This document shows, in pieces, positions 16,677 through 25,149 of a stretch of 64,000 nucleotides of DNA. Every line of letters begins with the position of its first letter. The first letter of the stretch is position 1. The notes below the pieces were generated by a model. It saw nothing but the letters and a program-made list of their open reading frames with translations, was not told the origin of the DNA and searched no databases. The DNA is from SIAF01 sp046152955 (GTDB lineage Bacteria; Planctomycetota; Planctomycetia; Planctomycetales; Planctomycetaceae), in NCBI GenBank assembly GCA_046152955.1, contig JBJXGA010000305.1, positions 1 through 64,000 on the forward strand, in the 5' to 3' direction. Both the position numbers and the translations under genes were made by a program.

Positions 16677-17974
16677 GGCGGGGGAGCGGAAGGAAGGGAT
16701 GCGGAGGAGGACCAAAATCGACGGCGCGCTACGTGGAACGCCTGCACCAGGGCCACACTGGTCATGAGCAGCGTCAGCGGATACAGCGGATAACGGTAAC
16801 GCAGGCTCACATGGGTCATCAGGTAGGGAACTCCCGGCCCCAGCATACAGGCCAGGAACAACCAGCGGCAAGGATGACGCTGGACGAACAACACAGCCAG
16901 ACCGCAGATCGCTCCCAGTCCCAATCCCACATACAACAGAAATTTGGGGATCCGCCAGCGGTCCTTGGGCTCGCGTTGCTCCAGTCCGGTGAACCAATAC
17001 AACTGCGCGCGTTTCACAACCAGCGTGCCAAATCGACCCGGATGTGCCTGAACCCAGTCAAAAGCGAGCATGAGCTTCTCTCGCATATATGGCAATTCAC
17101 CCACGGCCCGCATCCGCGACTGCTCTTCCTGACTGGCAAAGGGATGATGGCGGTGCAGAAACGAGTTCCCGTCCCCAACCAGGGGCGTCGCACCGCTGGC
17201 TTCATCATTGTTCCCGACATAAAACTCCAGCCCGAAATTGCTCCGGGTCCACACCGTCGCTCCCAGGGCGACCCGGTTGCGATACGCCCAGGGGGCGATG
17301 ATGACGACCGCCACGGCTAGCGACAGCGCACCGTGGGCCAGCACCCGACCGCGACAGTCCCGGTGAGCTACCGCCTCCGCCAGCAGCAGCAACCCTGCGA
17401 CGGCCAGCAGCACCGGACTGAGGAGCGCCAATCCGCCGATCAGCAGGCCCAACAGCAGTCCGGTCCGACGATCCGCCCACTTTCGGTCGTGGATGGAGAT
17501 GAACATCCACAACAGCAACACCAGCGCCAAAGCGACCTCCGCCTGTTCCCAGGTGCCGGTGGTCTCGACGTAGAACTGAAAGGGGAGCAGCGCCAGAAGC
17601 GCGGCCGCCAGCCAGCCCGCGCCAGGGGGAAGTCCCGCGCGCCGCGCCAGAAACGGGAACGAGGCTGCCATCAGGGAAACGCAGCCGATGGCCACCAGAG
17701 ACTGCACGAGCAGCGCCGCGGGAGTTTCCGACCCCCACACCCGGTAGATGCCTCCCAGAAGCAGTGGATGCACCGGCGACAGATGCGCGGAGGGGCCGGA
17801 ATCCGCGTAAAAGATATTCCCCAGAACACCTCGCTCCGCCACGGAGACTGCGGCGCGATTCGATTCCACATCGTCCGACACCTGGTACGAGCCGGTGGAA
17901 AGCACGACTCCCAACCGGATGCCAAACATCAAGAGGAAGATCGCAATACTCCCCCAGCGATCCTTACCCGTCAT
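16673..17974 (-). CDS. Polytopic membrane glycosyltransferase, GT39-like
   Basis: 433 residues from ATG 17974. The start is supported by GGAGGTGGAACTTCC just before it and by ATGA overlap with the stop of the EEP-hydrolase gene (17971-17974). TM1 is IAIFLLMFGIRLGVVLST, followed by a loop with SDDVES, the expected acidic motif, and HLSPVHPLLLGGIYRVWG. About nine TM helices follow. Both ends overlap neighbours by four bases, so three proteins (hydrolase, this GT, next GT) are almost certainly made as a translationally coupled set. Confidence 0.75.
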   Translation of the reverse strand: MTGKDRWGSIAIFLLMFGIRLGVVLSTGSYQVSDDVESNRAAVSVAERGVLGNIFYADSGPSAHLSPVHPLLLGGIYRVWGSETPAALLVQSLVAIGCVSLMAASFPFLARRAGLPPGAGWLAAALLALLPFQFYVETTGTWEQAEVALALVLLLWMFISIHDRKWADRRTGLLLGLLIGGLALLSPVLLAVAGLLLLAEAVAHRDCRGRVLAHGALSLAVAVVIIAPWAYRNRVALGATVWTRSNFGLEFYVGNNDEASGATPLVGDGNSFLHRHHPFASQEEQSRMRAVGELPYMREKLMLAFDWVQAHPGRFGTLVVKRAQLYWFTGLEQREPKDRWRIPKFLLYVGLGLGAICGLAVLFVQRHPCRWLFLACMLGPGVPYLMTHVSLRYRYPLYPLTLLMTSVALVQAFHVARRRFWSSSASLPSAPPP

Positions 17975-19041
17975 GGAAGTTCCACCTCCACGAGCACCGG
18001 GTGGTGGTCCCCGCCCAGATTGGGGCCGACGGCCGCTTTCAGGATCTTCCAGCCCGGCGGAATCAACACATGATCGATCCGCACACCCCACTTCTTGGTG
18101 TACTTGGTATAGCCATAACCGATGCCGGCCGTCGAATAGGCATTTTGCCATCCTGACCAGAACTGGCGATAAATTGCGCTATCGACCGGCATGTTGAAGT
18201 CTCCGGCGACGATCACCGACGCGCCAGCTTCCTGAGCCAGGCCGCTGGCCAACTCGGATTCGACGCGGCGAATGGTCGTCGTGACTTCCATGGGATGAAC
18301 CCCTTCCTGCGGCGCCGAGATGGCCCCTTCCAATCCTTCGCGCGGCGTCTCCAGGTGCAGTCCCATGACTTCAAACTCGCCCCAAGGGGCTCCCAGCCGA
18401 CACAACACAGCCGGGCGGTTCCAACGCTCCAGTCGTTCGGAAACCAAAGGGGTCGCCTGACGCAGTGGAAACTTGGAGGCCACAATGCTGCCGTATCGTG
18501 GTCCCACGTGCCAGTCGGTCCCCAAGTCTGGCGGGAGGGGACGATTGGGCCACTCATTGAGCACCAGAATGTCCGGTCGGGCCAGGCGGACATAGGCGGC
18601 GAGCGCCGCGACTTTATCAGCCCCCCCGCCACCGCAGTTGTAGGTGACAATCCGCAGCACCGGATGTCCCGGATCGCGCGGCCCCTGAAACAGCGCGCTC
18701 CAGGAGAGGCACAGTCCCATGATCGGGCCGACAATCAGCAGGGCTGCCAAAGCTTGTGGAATGAGCGCCCGCCAAAAGCGCCAGGCGGCCAGTGGAACCA
18801 GGAGCACCAGCGGAACCAGCAGCATCCAGCGCGGTCCAAACGTCAGCAGGGTGGCCGGCCACCAGCGATCCCCGGCCCAGCGCACCAGGATCCAGGCCGC
18901 CACGGTCGCAACGAGGTATGCCAGCGAGATCCACATCACCCAACTCCGAGGTTTTCGGAGTCGGAGCCACCTCCGCCACGCACCTTGCGACGCCTGGTTG
19001 GCGGTCACCGTGACCACGATCGTGCGGCGGAATCCAACCAT
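17971..19041 (-). CDS. Membrane-anchored endonuclease/exonuclease/phosphatase (EEP) family protein
   Basis: About 356 residues from ATG 19041 (GTG at 19062 is an alternative; neither has a strong RBS). Three N-terminal TM segments (about residues 35-55, 70-88 and 92-115) are followed by an EEP domain: VTYNCGG (first Asn), LNEWPN (metal-binding Glu), AGDFNMP (Asp/Asn), RIDHVLIP and GGDHHPVLVEVEL (final Asp-His pair). The family hydrolyses phosphodiesters or phosphomonoesters of nucleic acids, lipids or sugars. Being membrane-tethered and coupled to two lipid-sugar-using GTs, it may act on a lipid- or sugar-phosphate rather than DNA; that is inference. Confidence 0.8.
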   Translation of the reverse strand: MVGFRRTIVVTVTANQASQGAWRRWLRLRKPRSWVMWISLAYLVATVAAWILVRWAGDRWWPATLLTFGPRWMLLVPLVLLVPLAAWRFWRALIPQALAALLIVGPIMGLCLSWSALFQGPRDPGHPVLRIVTYNCGGGGADKVAALAAYVRLARPDILVLNEWPNRPLPPDLGTDWHVGPRYGSIVASKFPLRQATPLVSERLERWNRPAVLCRLGAPWGEFEVMGLHLETPREGLEGAISAPQEGVHPMEVTTTIRRVESELASGLAQEAGASVIVAGDFNMPVDSAIYRQFWSGWQNAYSTAGIGYGYTKYTKKWGVRIDHVLIPPGWKILKAAVGPNLGGDHHPVLVEVELP

Positions 19042-19125
19042 GACACGTTCCGAAAGGAGCACGATCGCCCGTCATCGCGCCAGGTCAAGCTGACCATTTC
19101 GCACGACGAGCCTTCGCCCGCCAGA

Positions 19126-21252
19126 TCAATCGTCCGATCCGATGCAGTACAGATGCTGCCGGCCACGAATGAAAATGTTCCCGTGCGACAATGCAAATGA
19201 CGCCTGGACGGGCTCGTCGAGCGGGTTCTCGCTGAGCACGTTGAAGTCCTTTTCCGCGGACAGCACGCTGGTCAATCCATCGGTGTTGCAGGCATAGATT
19301 TTTTCGTCGCCGGCGACGACTGACGAGTCGTAGCGGCCGGGAAGCCGCTTCTTCCACACGGTCTTCCCCGTGGCGGCCTGCAGGCAGGTCGCGACTCCGT
19401 CCTGGCGCACAAAGTAAACGTAGTCGCCGGACACCACGGGGCACGCCACATCGGAGTGTTGTCGCTTTTCCTCCCAGACCAGGTCCGCCACGGTCTTGCC
19501 GCCTTCCTCTGAGAGCCGCACGGCACGGACGAAATCTTCGATCCCCGCTCCAATGATGATCACGTCGTTCCACGTCACCGGACTGGTGACGATCTGCGTG
19601 CTCTGGTTCTCGAATTGCCAGAGTTCGTTCCCCGTGGCAGGATCGTAACCAATCAGGCAGCCATTGCAGTGGGTGACAAACTGCGTTTGCCCATGATGCT
19701 CCACGAGCAAGGGCGTGCTATAGCAGTCCAGCAGGTCCGTCTCTCCCGACTCGGCCGGCTTGGACAACGCGGTCCGATCGACTTGCCAGGCGACCTCGCC
19801 AGTGGCCGTGTCGAGTGCGACAGTCAATGCCCGCCGATCGAGGTCGTACGTCAGCAACAATCGATCCTTCCACAACACGGGCGAACTGCCGGCCCCCCAA
19901 TGTGACGGAGATGCGGGATCGTCCCGCTTCCACAGAATGTGCCCCTCAAAATCCAGACAGAAGGCCCCCCCTCCGCCGAAATGAACGTAGATCCGCCGTC
20001 CGTCCGTGACAGGGGTCGGGGTCGCCAGCGTATTCGTGACATGCACTCCCTCGGACTCGTCCCCGCTGAAGCAGGTTGTCTGCCACAGGGTTGTCCCCGT
20101 GCGGCGATCCAGACACACCAACTGCCGCATGGAGACCGAACTGGGAAGCAGGAAGTTGATGGTGACAAAAAACTGCGCGGCCAGGAGGCAGAGCGCCACA
20201 GGTCCAATATACCTCACCAGTCCGTCGCGGGCCTGGCTGCGGTCCGCACGGCGCAGCCGCCACGATTCCACGCCAAACCAGACCAGACTCGCTCCGCACA
20301 CCCCCGCGACCACCAGATAGGCGTCATAGTAGTTGCTGATTCCCACCGGGAGCGGGAGGGCCGCGGCGGGAATCGTGACCGCCCAGATCGGAAGCATTGC
20401 CAGACCCAACAGGCTGGCGACCACCCGGAACGTGGAGTGTCTCGGGAGCGCTCCGACTCCCGCCACCAGGCCAATCGCGCCGATGATCGCGCCGCTGAAC
20501 CAGGTGCGTCCGGCAGAATAGGCGTAGTCCGCCACCAGATAACAATAGATGACGGCGATGAACGCTCCGGCCATACCCAATACATAGAAGGCGGTCAGCA
20601 CAGCCACACGACTGGGCTCGCGGGCCCCTGCCGCACCGTCCGACGTCCCTCCCGAGGGCGCAGCGCGGCGCCCGCCCAATACGGTGCTGATCGGCAGGAT
20701 CGCTATCACGCAAACAAAGCCGATCGGAAGCGCCTTGGGAACATTGAATCGAACCAACGGCAGAATCAGCAGCGCCAAAATCACCACCAACCCCGCCAGG
20801 AGCGCGCGCCGCGCCAGGCGCAAGACAAAGCCAGTCGTGTTGTCGTACGGCTGCCATTCTTCCAGCGGATCGCGGAGTCTGCCCCCCACGATCCAGGCCA
20901 AAGCCACCAACCCCAGGACCAATATCACGGCCTGCGAACCATACAGGGCATAGTGCTGGGAGGTTCCCGGTGCGCAGGTGGTGAGCAGCACAAAGTCATC
21001 CCAGACGACCGGGGAGGAATTCCCTTTGCCAGCGATGGGGGTCTTCCACAGGACATTTTTGGTCGCATTCCACACCTGGGGAAGGTTGCGCTCCTGGGAG
21101 ACGCCCGAGCCGTCTTTGCGCCAGGCCGGCCAGTTTTCGGAGGACTGCTCATCCCCCAGGGCCTGACCGGAAAGGAGCATCCCCCAGCCCGCCAGCCACA
21201 GCGCCGCGCACAGCAGTTGCGCACCACTTCCAAAAATTTTTCTACTCGTCAT
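19126..21252 (-). CDS. PQQ-type beta-propeller protein with an inserted eight-TM membrane domain (paralogue A)
   Basis: 708 residues from ATG 21252 (GGAG six bases upstream). A signal peptide or anchor spans residues 8-33, then NWPAWRKDGSGVS and LWKTPIAGKGNSSPVVW, the usual opening of planctomycete quinoprotein-like (BamB/PQQ-like) propellers. Instead of blade 2 there is a hydrophobic region (about 105-375) with eight predicted TM segments. The propeller then resumes with CLDRRTGTTLWQTTC and repeats of the AxDxxTGxxxW type, to a C-terminal HGNIFIRGRQHLYCIG. Even TM number keeps both ends periplasmic. Close tandem paralogue of 21280-23388. Role unknown; could be a sensor or scaffold at the glycan export site. 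Confidence 0.75.
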   Translation of the reverse strand: MTSRKIFGSGAQLLCAALWLAGWGMLLSGQALGDEQSSENWPAWRKDGSGVSQERNLPQVWNATKNVLWKTPIAGKGNSSPVVWDDFVLLTTCAPGTSQHYALYGSQAVILVLGLVALAWIVGGRLRDPLEEWQPYDNTTGFVLRLARRALLAGLVVILALLILPLVRFNVPKALPIGFVCVIAILPISTVLGGRRAAPSGGTSDGAAGAREPSRVAVLTAFYVLGMAGAFIAVIYCYLVADYAYSAGRTWFSGAIIGAIGLVAGVGALPRHSTFRVVASLLGLAMLPIWAVTIPAAALPLPVGISNYYDAYLVVAGVCGASLVWFGVESWRLRRADRSQARDGLVRYIGPVALCLLAAQFFVTINFLLPSSVSMRQLVCLDRRTGTTLWQTTCFSGDESEGVHVTNTLATPTPVTDGRRIYVHFGGGGAFCLDFEGHILWKRDDPASPSHWGAGSSPVLWKDRLLLTYDLDRRALTVALDTATGEVAWQVDRTALSKPAESGETDLLDCYSTPLLVEHHGQTQFVTHCNGCLIGYDPATGNELWQFENQSTQIVTSPVTWNDVIIIGAGIEDFVRAVRLSEEGGKTVADLVWEEKRQHSDVACPVVSGDYVYFVRQDGVATCLQAATGKTVWKKRLPGRYDSSVVAGDEKIYACNTDGLTSVLSAEKDFNVLSENPLDEPVQASFALSHGNIFIRGRQHLYCIGSDD

Positions 21253-21279
21253 CGCCACTCCGTGCCACTCGTTCGGGCG

Positions 21280-23388
21280 CTATTTCGGCTCACCGATGCA
21301 ATACAGATGATTTCGGCCCCTCACGAACAGCCGTCCGCGCGAAATCGCTGGCGACGCATGCACCTGTTCGTCCAGGGAGTTCTGGCTCACTTCGCGGTAC
21401 TCGGGCGTGGCCTCGACGACTGTCGTTACCCCATCCGTATTGCAGAAAAACACCTTTCCATCCGCGGCAGACACCGACGCAATAAATTCTCCGGGAATCC
21501 GCTTTTTCCATTTCTCTTTGCCGGTGGCGACATCCCGACAGGAGGCGATGCCGTTCTTCAAAATCGTAAAGACATAGTCGTCGTAGACGACGAACGATGG
21601 CAGGTCGGCGACTTGCCGACGGTCTTCCCAAGCCAGCTTGGGAGGCTGGTCGGCTCCCTCGTCAACGAACTGCATGGCGCGAAAGTAGTTTTGGATACCG
21701 GCCCCCAAGACGAGGTAGTCCTTCCAGAGAATCGGGGTCGTGATCACCTGCGTGCAGGAGTTGTCCAGATGCCATAACTCTTTGCCCGTGGCGGGATCGT
21801 AACCGCACAGATAGCTGTTGCTGTGATTCACCAGCACCGGCACTCCCTGGCGGTCGATCACGATGGGGGTGTTGTAGCAGTCCATCAAATCGGTCTCGCC
21901 AGTTTCCGACGGCTTGACGACCTTCGTGCGATCGGCGGACCAAATTCGTTTTCCCGTCCGCTTGTCGAGGGCGTGTGTCAACGAGTTCTTGTCCACATCA
22001 TAGGTCAGGATCAGAATCTCCTTCCACAACACGGGAGAACTCCCGGATCCCCAATGAGACGGCAGCACGGGGTCGGGATAATGCCATTGAACCTTACCCG
22101 AGAAATCGAGTGCATACGCTCCGGCGCCGCCGAAATGGACGAAGATCAGCTCTCCATCGGTGACGGCAGTGGGGGCAGCCAGCGTGTTGGCCACATGCAC
22201 CCCTACCGTTTCGTTCTCGGTGCAGCAGGTGGTGTTCCACAGCACCTGGCCCGTTTCGCGATCAAAACAGATGACTTGTCGCAGCGATACCGACTGCGGG
22301 AGCAGGAAGTTCGTCGTGCCAAAAAACAGTCCCCCGATCACCGCCAGGGCCAGGGGTATCGCAAATTCTGACCGCGCGGCGCCGGACGCGTTGGCGGACT
22401 TGCGACGCGACCAGAGATACTCCAACGCAAACACCGCAACGGCTGCCGCCGCTGCGGCCGCAGTTGCAAAGAATCGCTTATTGAAACTTCGATCAATCTC
22501 TGGCAGCGGGACTTCCTGCGAGGGATCTACCAGCGACAGCACCGCCAGCGCTGCCAGTCCCAGCGCCGCCGCCACAAGGCGCGACGCCGACGTCCTGGGC
22601 AACGTGCCGACAATCCCGACCAGCCCAATCGCACAGATCATGCCTGCGGTGTACCAGGTTCGCTCGGGGGAATAGGAAAAATCCGAAACCAGGAAGGAAT
22701 GCACGGCGGCGAGGAAGGCCCCCACGGCCCCCACGACAACCGTAGCCTCCAGCCATTGCGCCAGCGCGGTCAAGCGACCGGGTGGCGCTGGTCGCGCCTC
22801 TGCTGCCTGCGGCGCTCGCCCCCCCGGCAGAATCGACCCCAAGACCACCAGCAAAGCCGCACACGCCACGCCGACAGGCATCGCCAGCAACACGTGAAAT
22901 TTCAGAAACGCCAGCAGGAAATACGACACGGCCATGGTCATCCCCACCAGCACCAGTCGTCGTGCCAGAGATACCGCTCCCGGATGTGGACTTCGCAGGG
23001 GATCTCGCAGGCATCCCCCGGCGTAGCGCCAGACCGCCAGAATCGTCAGCAGCCAGATCGCGGCCAGGGTGAAACGAACGGCGAAATGCTGCGTTGCCCC
23101 CGGAGTACAAGTGGTGACGATCACCGCATCGTTCCATACGATGGGGGACGAATTTCCCTTCCCGGGAATCGGCGTCTTCCACAGAATGTTCTTCGAAGCG
23201 CTCCAGGAGACGGGAATCTTCGACTCGTTCGACACGCCGGAACCATCCTTGCGCCAGGCCGGCCAATTCTCCTCCCCCGTACCAGGCGGTGCTCCCGGCA
23301 ACCCGGCAATGCCCACGCCCCAACAACTCCACAGCGCGACTGCGGTCCACAGTCCCACCACCCGGCATCTCGACTTGAATCGTTTCAT
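21280..23388 (-). CDS. PQQ-type beta-propeller protein with an inserted eight-TM membrane domain (paralogue B)
   Basis: 702 residues from ATG 23388, which begins a signal peptide (KRFKSRCRVVGLWTAVALW); an earlier start at 23439 adds a polar leader. Architecture matches the downstream paralogue: NWPAWRKDGSGVS, WKTPIPGKGNSSPIVW, then eight TM segments (about 90-375), then CFDRETGQVLWNTTC, ALDKRTGKRIWSAD, GYDPATGKELWHLD, RDVATGKEKWKKR and the closing GRLFVRGRNHLYCIG. The two genes are 27 bp apart and arose by tandem duplication. No catalytic residues of quinoprotein dehydrogenases are evident, so a binding role is more likely. Confidence 0.75.
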   Translation of the reverse strand: MKRFKSRCRVVGLWTAVALWSCWGVGIAGLPGAPPGTGEENWPAWRKDGSGVSNESKIPVSWSASKNILWKTPIPGKGNSSPIVWNDAVIVTTCTPGATQHFAVRFTLAAIWLLTILAVWRYAGGCLRDPLRSPHPGAVSLARRLVLVGMTMAVSYFLLAFLKFHVLLAMPVGVACAALLVVLGSILPGGRAPQAAEARPAPPGRLTALAQWLEATVVVGAVGAFLAAVHSFLVSDFSYSPERTWYTAGMICAIGLVGIVGTLPRTSASRLVAAALGLAALAVLSLVDPSQEVPLPEIDRSFNKRFFATAAAAAAAVAVFALEYLWSRRKSANASGAARSEFAIPLALAVIGGLFFGTTNFLLPQSVSLRQVICFDRETGQVLWNTTCCTENETVGVHVANTLAAPTAVTDGELIFVHFGGAGAYALDFSGKVQWHYPDPVLPSHWGSGSSPVLWKEILILTYDVDKNSLTHALDKRTGKRIWSADRTKVVKPSETGETDLMDCYNTPIVIDRQGVPVLVNHSNSYLCGYDPATGKELWHLDNSCTQVITTPILWKDYLVLGAGIQNYFRAMQFVDEGADQPPKLAWEDRRQVADLPSFVVYDDYVFTILKNGIASCRDVATGKEKWKKRIPGEFIASVSAADGKVFFCNTDGVTTVVEATPEYREVSQNSLDEQVHASPAISRGRLFVRGRNHLYCIGEPK

Positions 23389-23566
23389 CGGTTGACTCGC
23401 AATGTCATCACAGCGACTGGCTGCCCGCAGGACATTCACGACGATCTCCGCTCAATTCCTGACCGGCCAATACTTCGATTGCAGGAACGGGGGTCGTTGA
23501 ACGGATCACAACTCCGTTGGCGATCGGCGCAACACGATCGCTTTTTCTCAGGGCGCTATTGGCGCA

Positions 23567-23608
23567 ACGATCTCCTCGGGCTTGGTCACGATCTCCTCGG
23601 GCTTGGTC
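23567..23608. repeat. Tandem 21-bp repeat, two units plus a partial third
   Basis: The unit ACGATCTCCTCGGGCTTGGTC occurs twice head to tail, followed by a degenerate ACGATCTTCAGG. It lies in the 243-bp spacer between the ACP stop and the first propeller gene's start. It may be a binding-site array or replication slippage; the rest of the spacer shows nothing recognisable. Confidence 0.6.
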
Positions 23609-23631
23609 ACGATCTTCAGGGGCCAACGCGA

Positions 23632-23919
23632 CTAGCTCTTGGACTGCGTTTGCAGTCGATCAACCAGGTTGGCCACACAGCGAATCGACGTGAAATTCTC
23701 CGGCGTGTAGTCCTCGTCGCTGATCTGCACGTTGAATCGCTGCTCGCACAACACCCGCAGTTCCACAAATCCGATCGAGTCCAGCCCCACGATGGTCCGC
23801 AAACCGTCATCCAAGCCGATCTGCTCCTCCGGCACCTCGACGTAGAGGTCGTTTACAATCATGCGCCGAAGCGCGGCAATCAAGTCATCTCTCACAACGG
23901 AATCCTCTGGGATAGACAC
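23632..23919 (-). CDS. Acyl carrier protein
   Basis: 95 residues, four-helix ACP. The phosphopantetheine site is GLDSIGFVEL with Ser48. Flanking features are typical: an acidic helix 2-3 region (EEQIGLDDGLRTI), and QISDEDYTPENFTSI leading into helix IV. It carries an acyl or aminoacyl chain as a thioester. It is not next to a fatty-acid operon but inside the glycan cluster, between the propeller genes and a hexapeptide acyltransferase. The KS, KS-like and AMP-ligase-like genes at 38248-41339 are its most plausible partners. Confidence 0.88.
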   Translation of the reverse strand: MSIPEDSVVRDDLIAALRRMIVNDLYVEVPEEQIGLDDGLRTIVGLDSIGFVELRVLCEQRFNVQISDEDYTPENFTSIRCVANLVDRLQTQSKS

Positions 23920-24053
23920 GGGCGAACATCTCAGAGCATCGTTCTAGGAGCCCACTGATCGCTCGGTCAAGTGAACACTTGTCCCAGGCCCGCGAGCGAT
24001 CCACGCCTCGGGGTGGCCGATTCCGGACGACGACGCGGGACCGCCCCGATGGA

Positions 24054-24893
24054 TCATGCGGATGGGGTGCCCACGCGCGGTTCGTCAGCGTCCACGACAG
24101 GGTCAGCAGCAGTCCCCTCAGAGGCAGGAGGGTTCGATCGCCGCAGACGGAACACAACTTTGGCGGGGTTTCCGGCGACAACGGAATAGGGGGGAGCATG
24201 CGAACGGACGATCGAACCGGCCGAAATGACGGTTCCCTCGCCGATCCTGACCCCCGGAAAGATGATGCACTTTCTTCCGATCCAGACGCCGTCGCCGATC
24301 GTCACCGGACGCACCTCATCTGGGCTGGGTGGCCGTCGGGCCAGCCGCGACTCGGGATCGGTCGAATGGCCATTCGAGTCCGAAATCAGGATATCGCCAG
24401 AAAGACTGCAGTTCTTGCCGATCGTGATTTGCCTGCCAATGGTAAACGCGCACCCGTGGCCGATTCGCGAATTGTCCCCCACGCGCAACGTGGGGCGGTC
24501 AGAGAAACGGCAGGCAAAACCGAGTGAAAACTTTCCCTCGATCGCCACGTCGTCCCCCAGGATGATGTCCCCTTTGCCGCTGATCCAGGGGATATAGCAA
24601 TCGGCACGAAATCGCTTGCCGCACCGCGTCAAATAGGCCTTAAACAGCGGTTCACAGATGAACACCCGCAGAAAAAAATAGTACGCCGTCCGGAGCAACA
24701 GATAGACCCAAAGCGCCGGTTTGACAAGGAGTTTTGGGGCAGGAACGGACCAGCTATACAGGCCTTTGCGCAACTGGCGCACCAGCCGCGGAATCAAATC
24801 GTTGGAGGTGGCCAAATAACGGTACAGGCCCGATCGCTCGTTCGCCTGGACCGGCGCCGCGGCACTCACACGTTCTTGCGTTTCCAATGACAT
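24054..24893 (-). CDS. Left-handed beta-helix (hexapeptide) acyltransferase
   Basis: 279 residues. A hydrophobic segment around residues 57-77 (KPALWVYLLLRTAYYFFLRV) suggests membrane association. Then come hexapeptide turns: GDIILGDDVAIEGKFSLG, RVGDNSRIGHGC, ITIGKNCSLSGDILISDSNGHS, VTIGDGVWIGRKCIIFPGVRIGEGTVISAGSIVRSHAPPYSVVAGNPAK. The His in SNGHS and the VVAGNPAK ending are classic for maltose/galactoside/WcaF-type O-acetyltransferases. The C-terminus is a Pro/Ala/Asp-rich tail of low complexity. Likely acylates the exopolysaccharide or its lipid-linked unit, with acetyl-CoA or the acyl chain on the adjacent ACP as donor. Confidence 0.82.
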   Translation of the reverse strand: MSLETQERVSAAAPVQANERSGLYRYLATSNDLIPRLVRQLRKGLYSWSVPAPKLLVKPALWVYLLLRTAYYFFLRVFICEPLFKAYLTRCGKRFRADCYIPWISGKGDIILGDDVAIEGKFSLGFACRFSDRPTLRVGDNSRIGHGCAFTIGRQITIGKNCSLSGDILISDSNGHSTDPESRLARRPPSPDEVRPVTIGDGVWIGRKCIIFPGVRIGEGTVISAGSIVRSHAPPYSVVAGNPAKVVFRLRRSNPPASEGTAADPVVDADEPRVGTPSA

Positions 24894-25149
24894 AAACCGC
24901 TACTCCTCGAACCTGCTCAGACACCGTTGCACCGATCAGCCGGCGCTCACTCCCACAGACCGGATTCATCCTGTCCAACGAGCCGTCCGCTGCCGGCGCT
25001 TGACCGGGGTGAACGCTCTTTCCAGCCTGTGACATGGTTGTCCAGACCTAACCCAAGATTGTATCCCAACTTTTGGCTCCTGTCATCCCTCCTGGCGGAC
25101 TCTGGTCCAGTTGCGGTGAAGGGCCGTCCGTCGATGTCCCAACCGGATT
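24894..25149. other. Spacer without a recognisable gene
   Basis: Some 256 bases between the acyltransferase start and the stop of the Gfo oxidoreductase. I see no coding signal, no clear hairpin and no promoter. It is one of the larger gaps within the otherwise tight cluster and a candidate internal promoter site. Confidence 0.3.

Noticed and set aside
16677..16997. N-terminal extension of the GT39-like gene up to 16997
   Set aside because: The extension lies inside the upstream GT gene and is Pro/Ser/Gly-rich; ATG 16676 with ATGA overlap is far better.
19939..21777. Open frame of 612 codons on the plus strand opposite the propeller genes
   Set aside because: Composition is Arg/Gln/His-biased with no motif and it spans the junction of two real minus-strand genes; antisense artefact.
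23408..23626. 72-codon minus-strand frame (TTG start) after the ACP gene containing DQARGDR repeats
   Set aside because: The repeat is just the 21-bp DNA repeat translated; non-canonical start, no RBS, no similarity to a known small protein.
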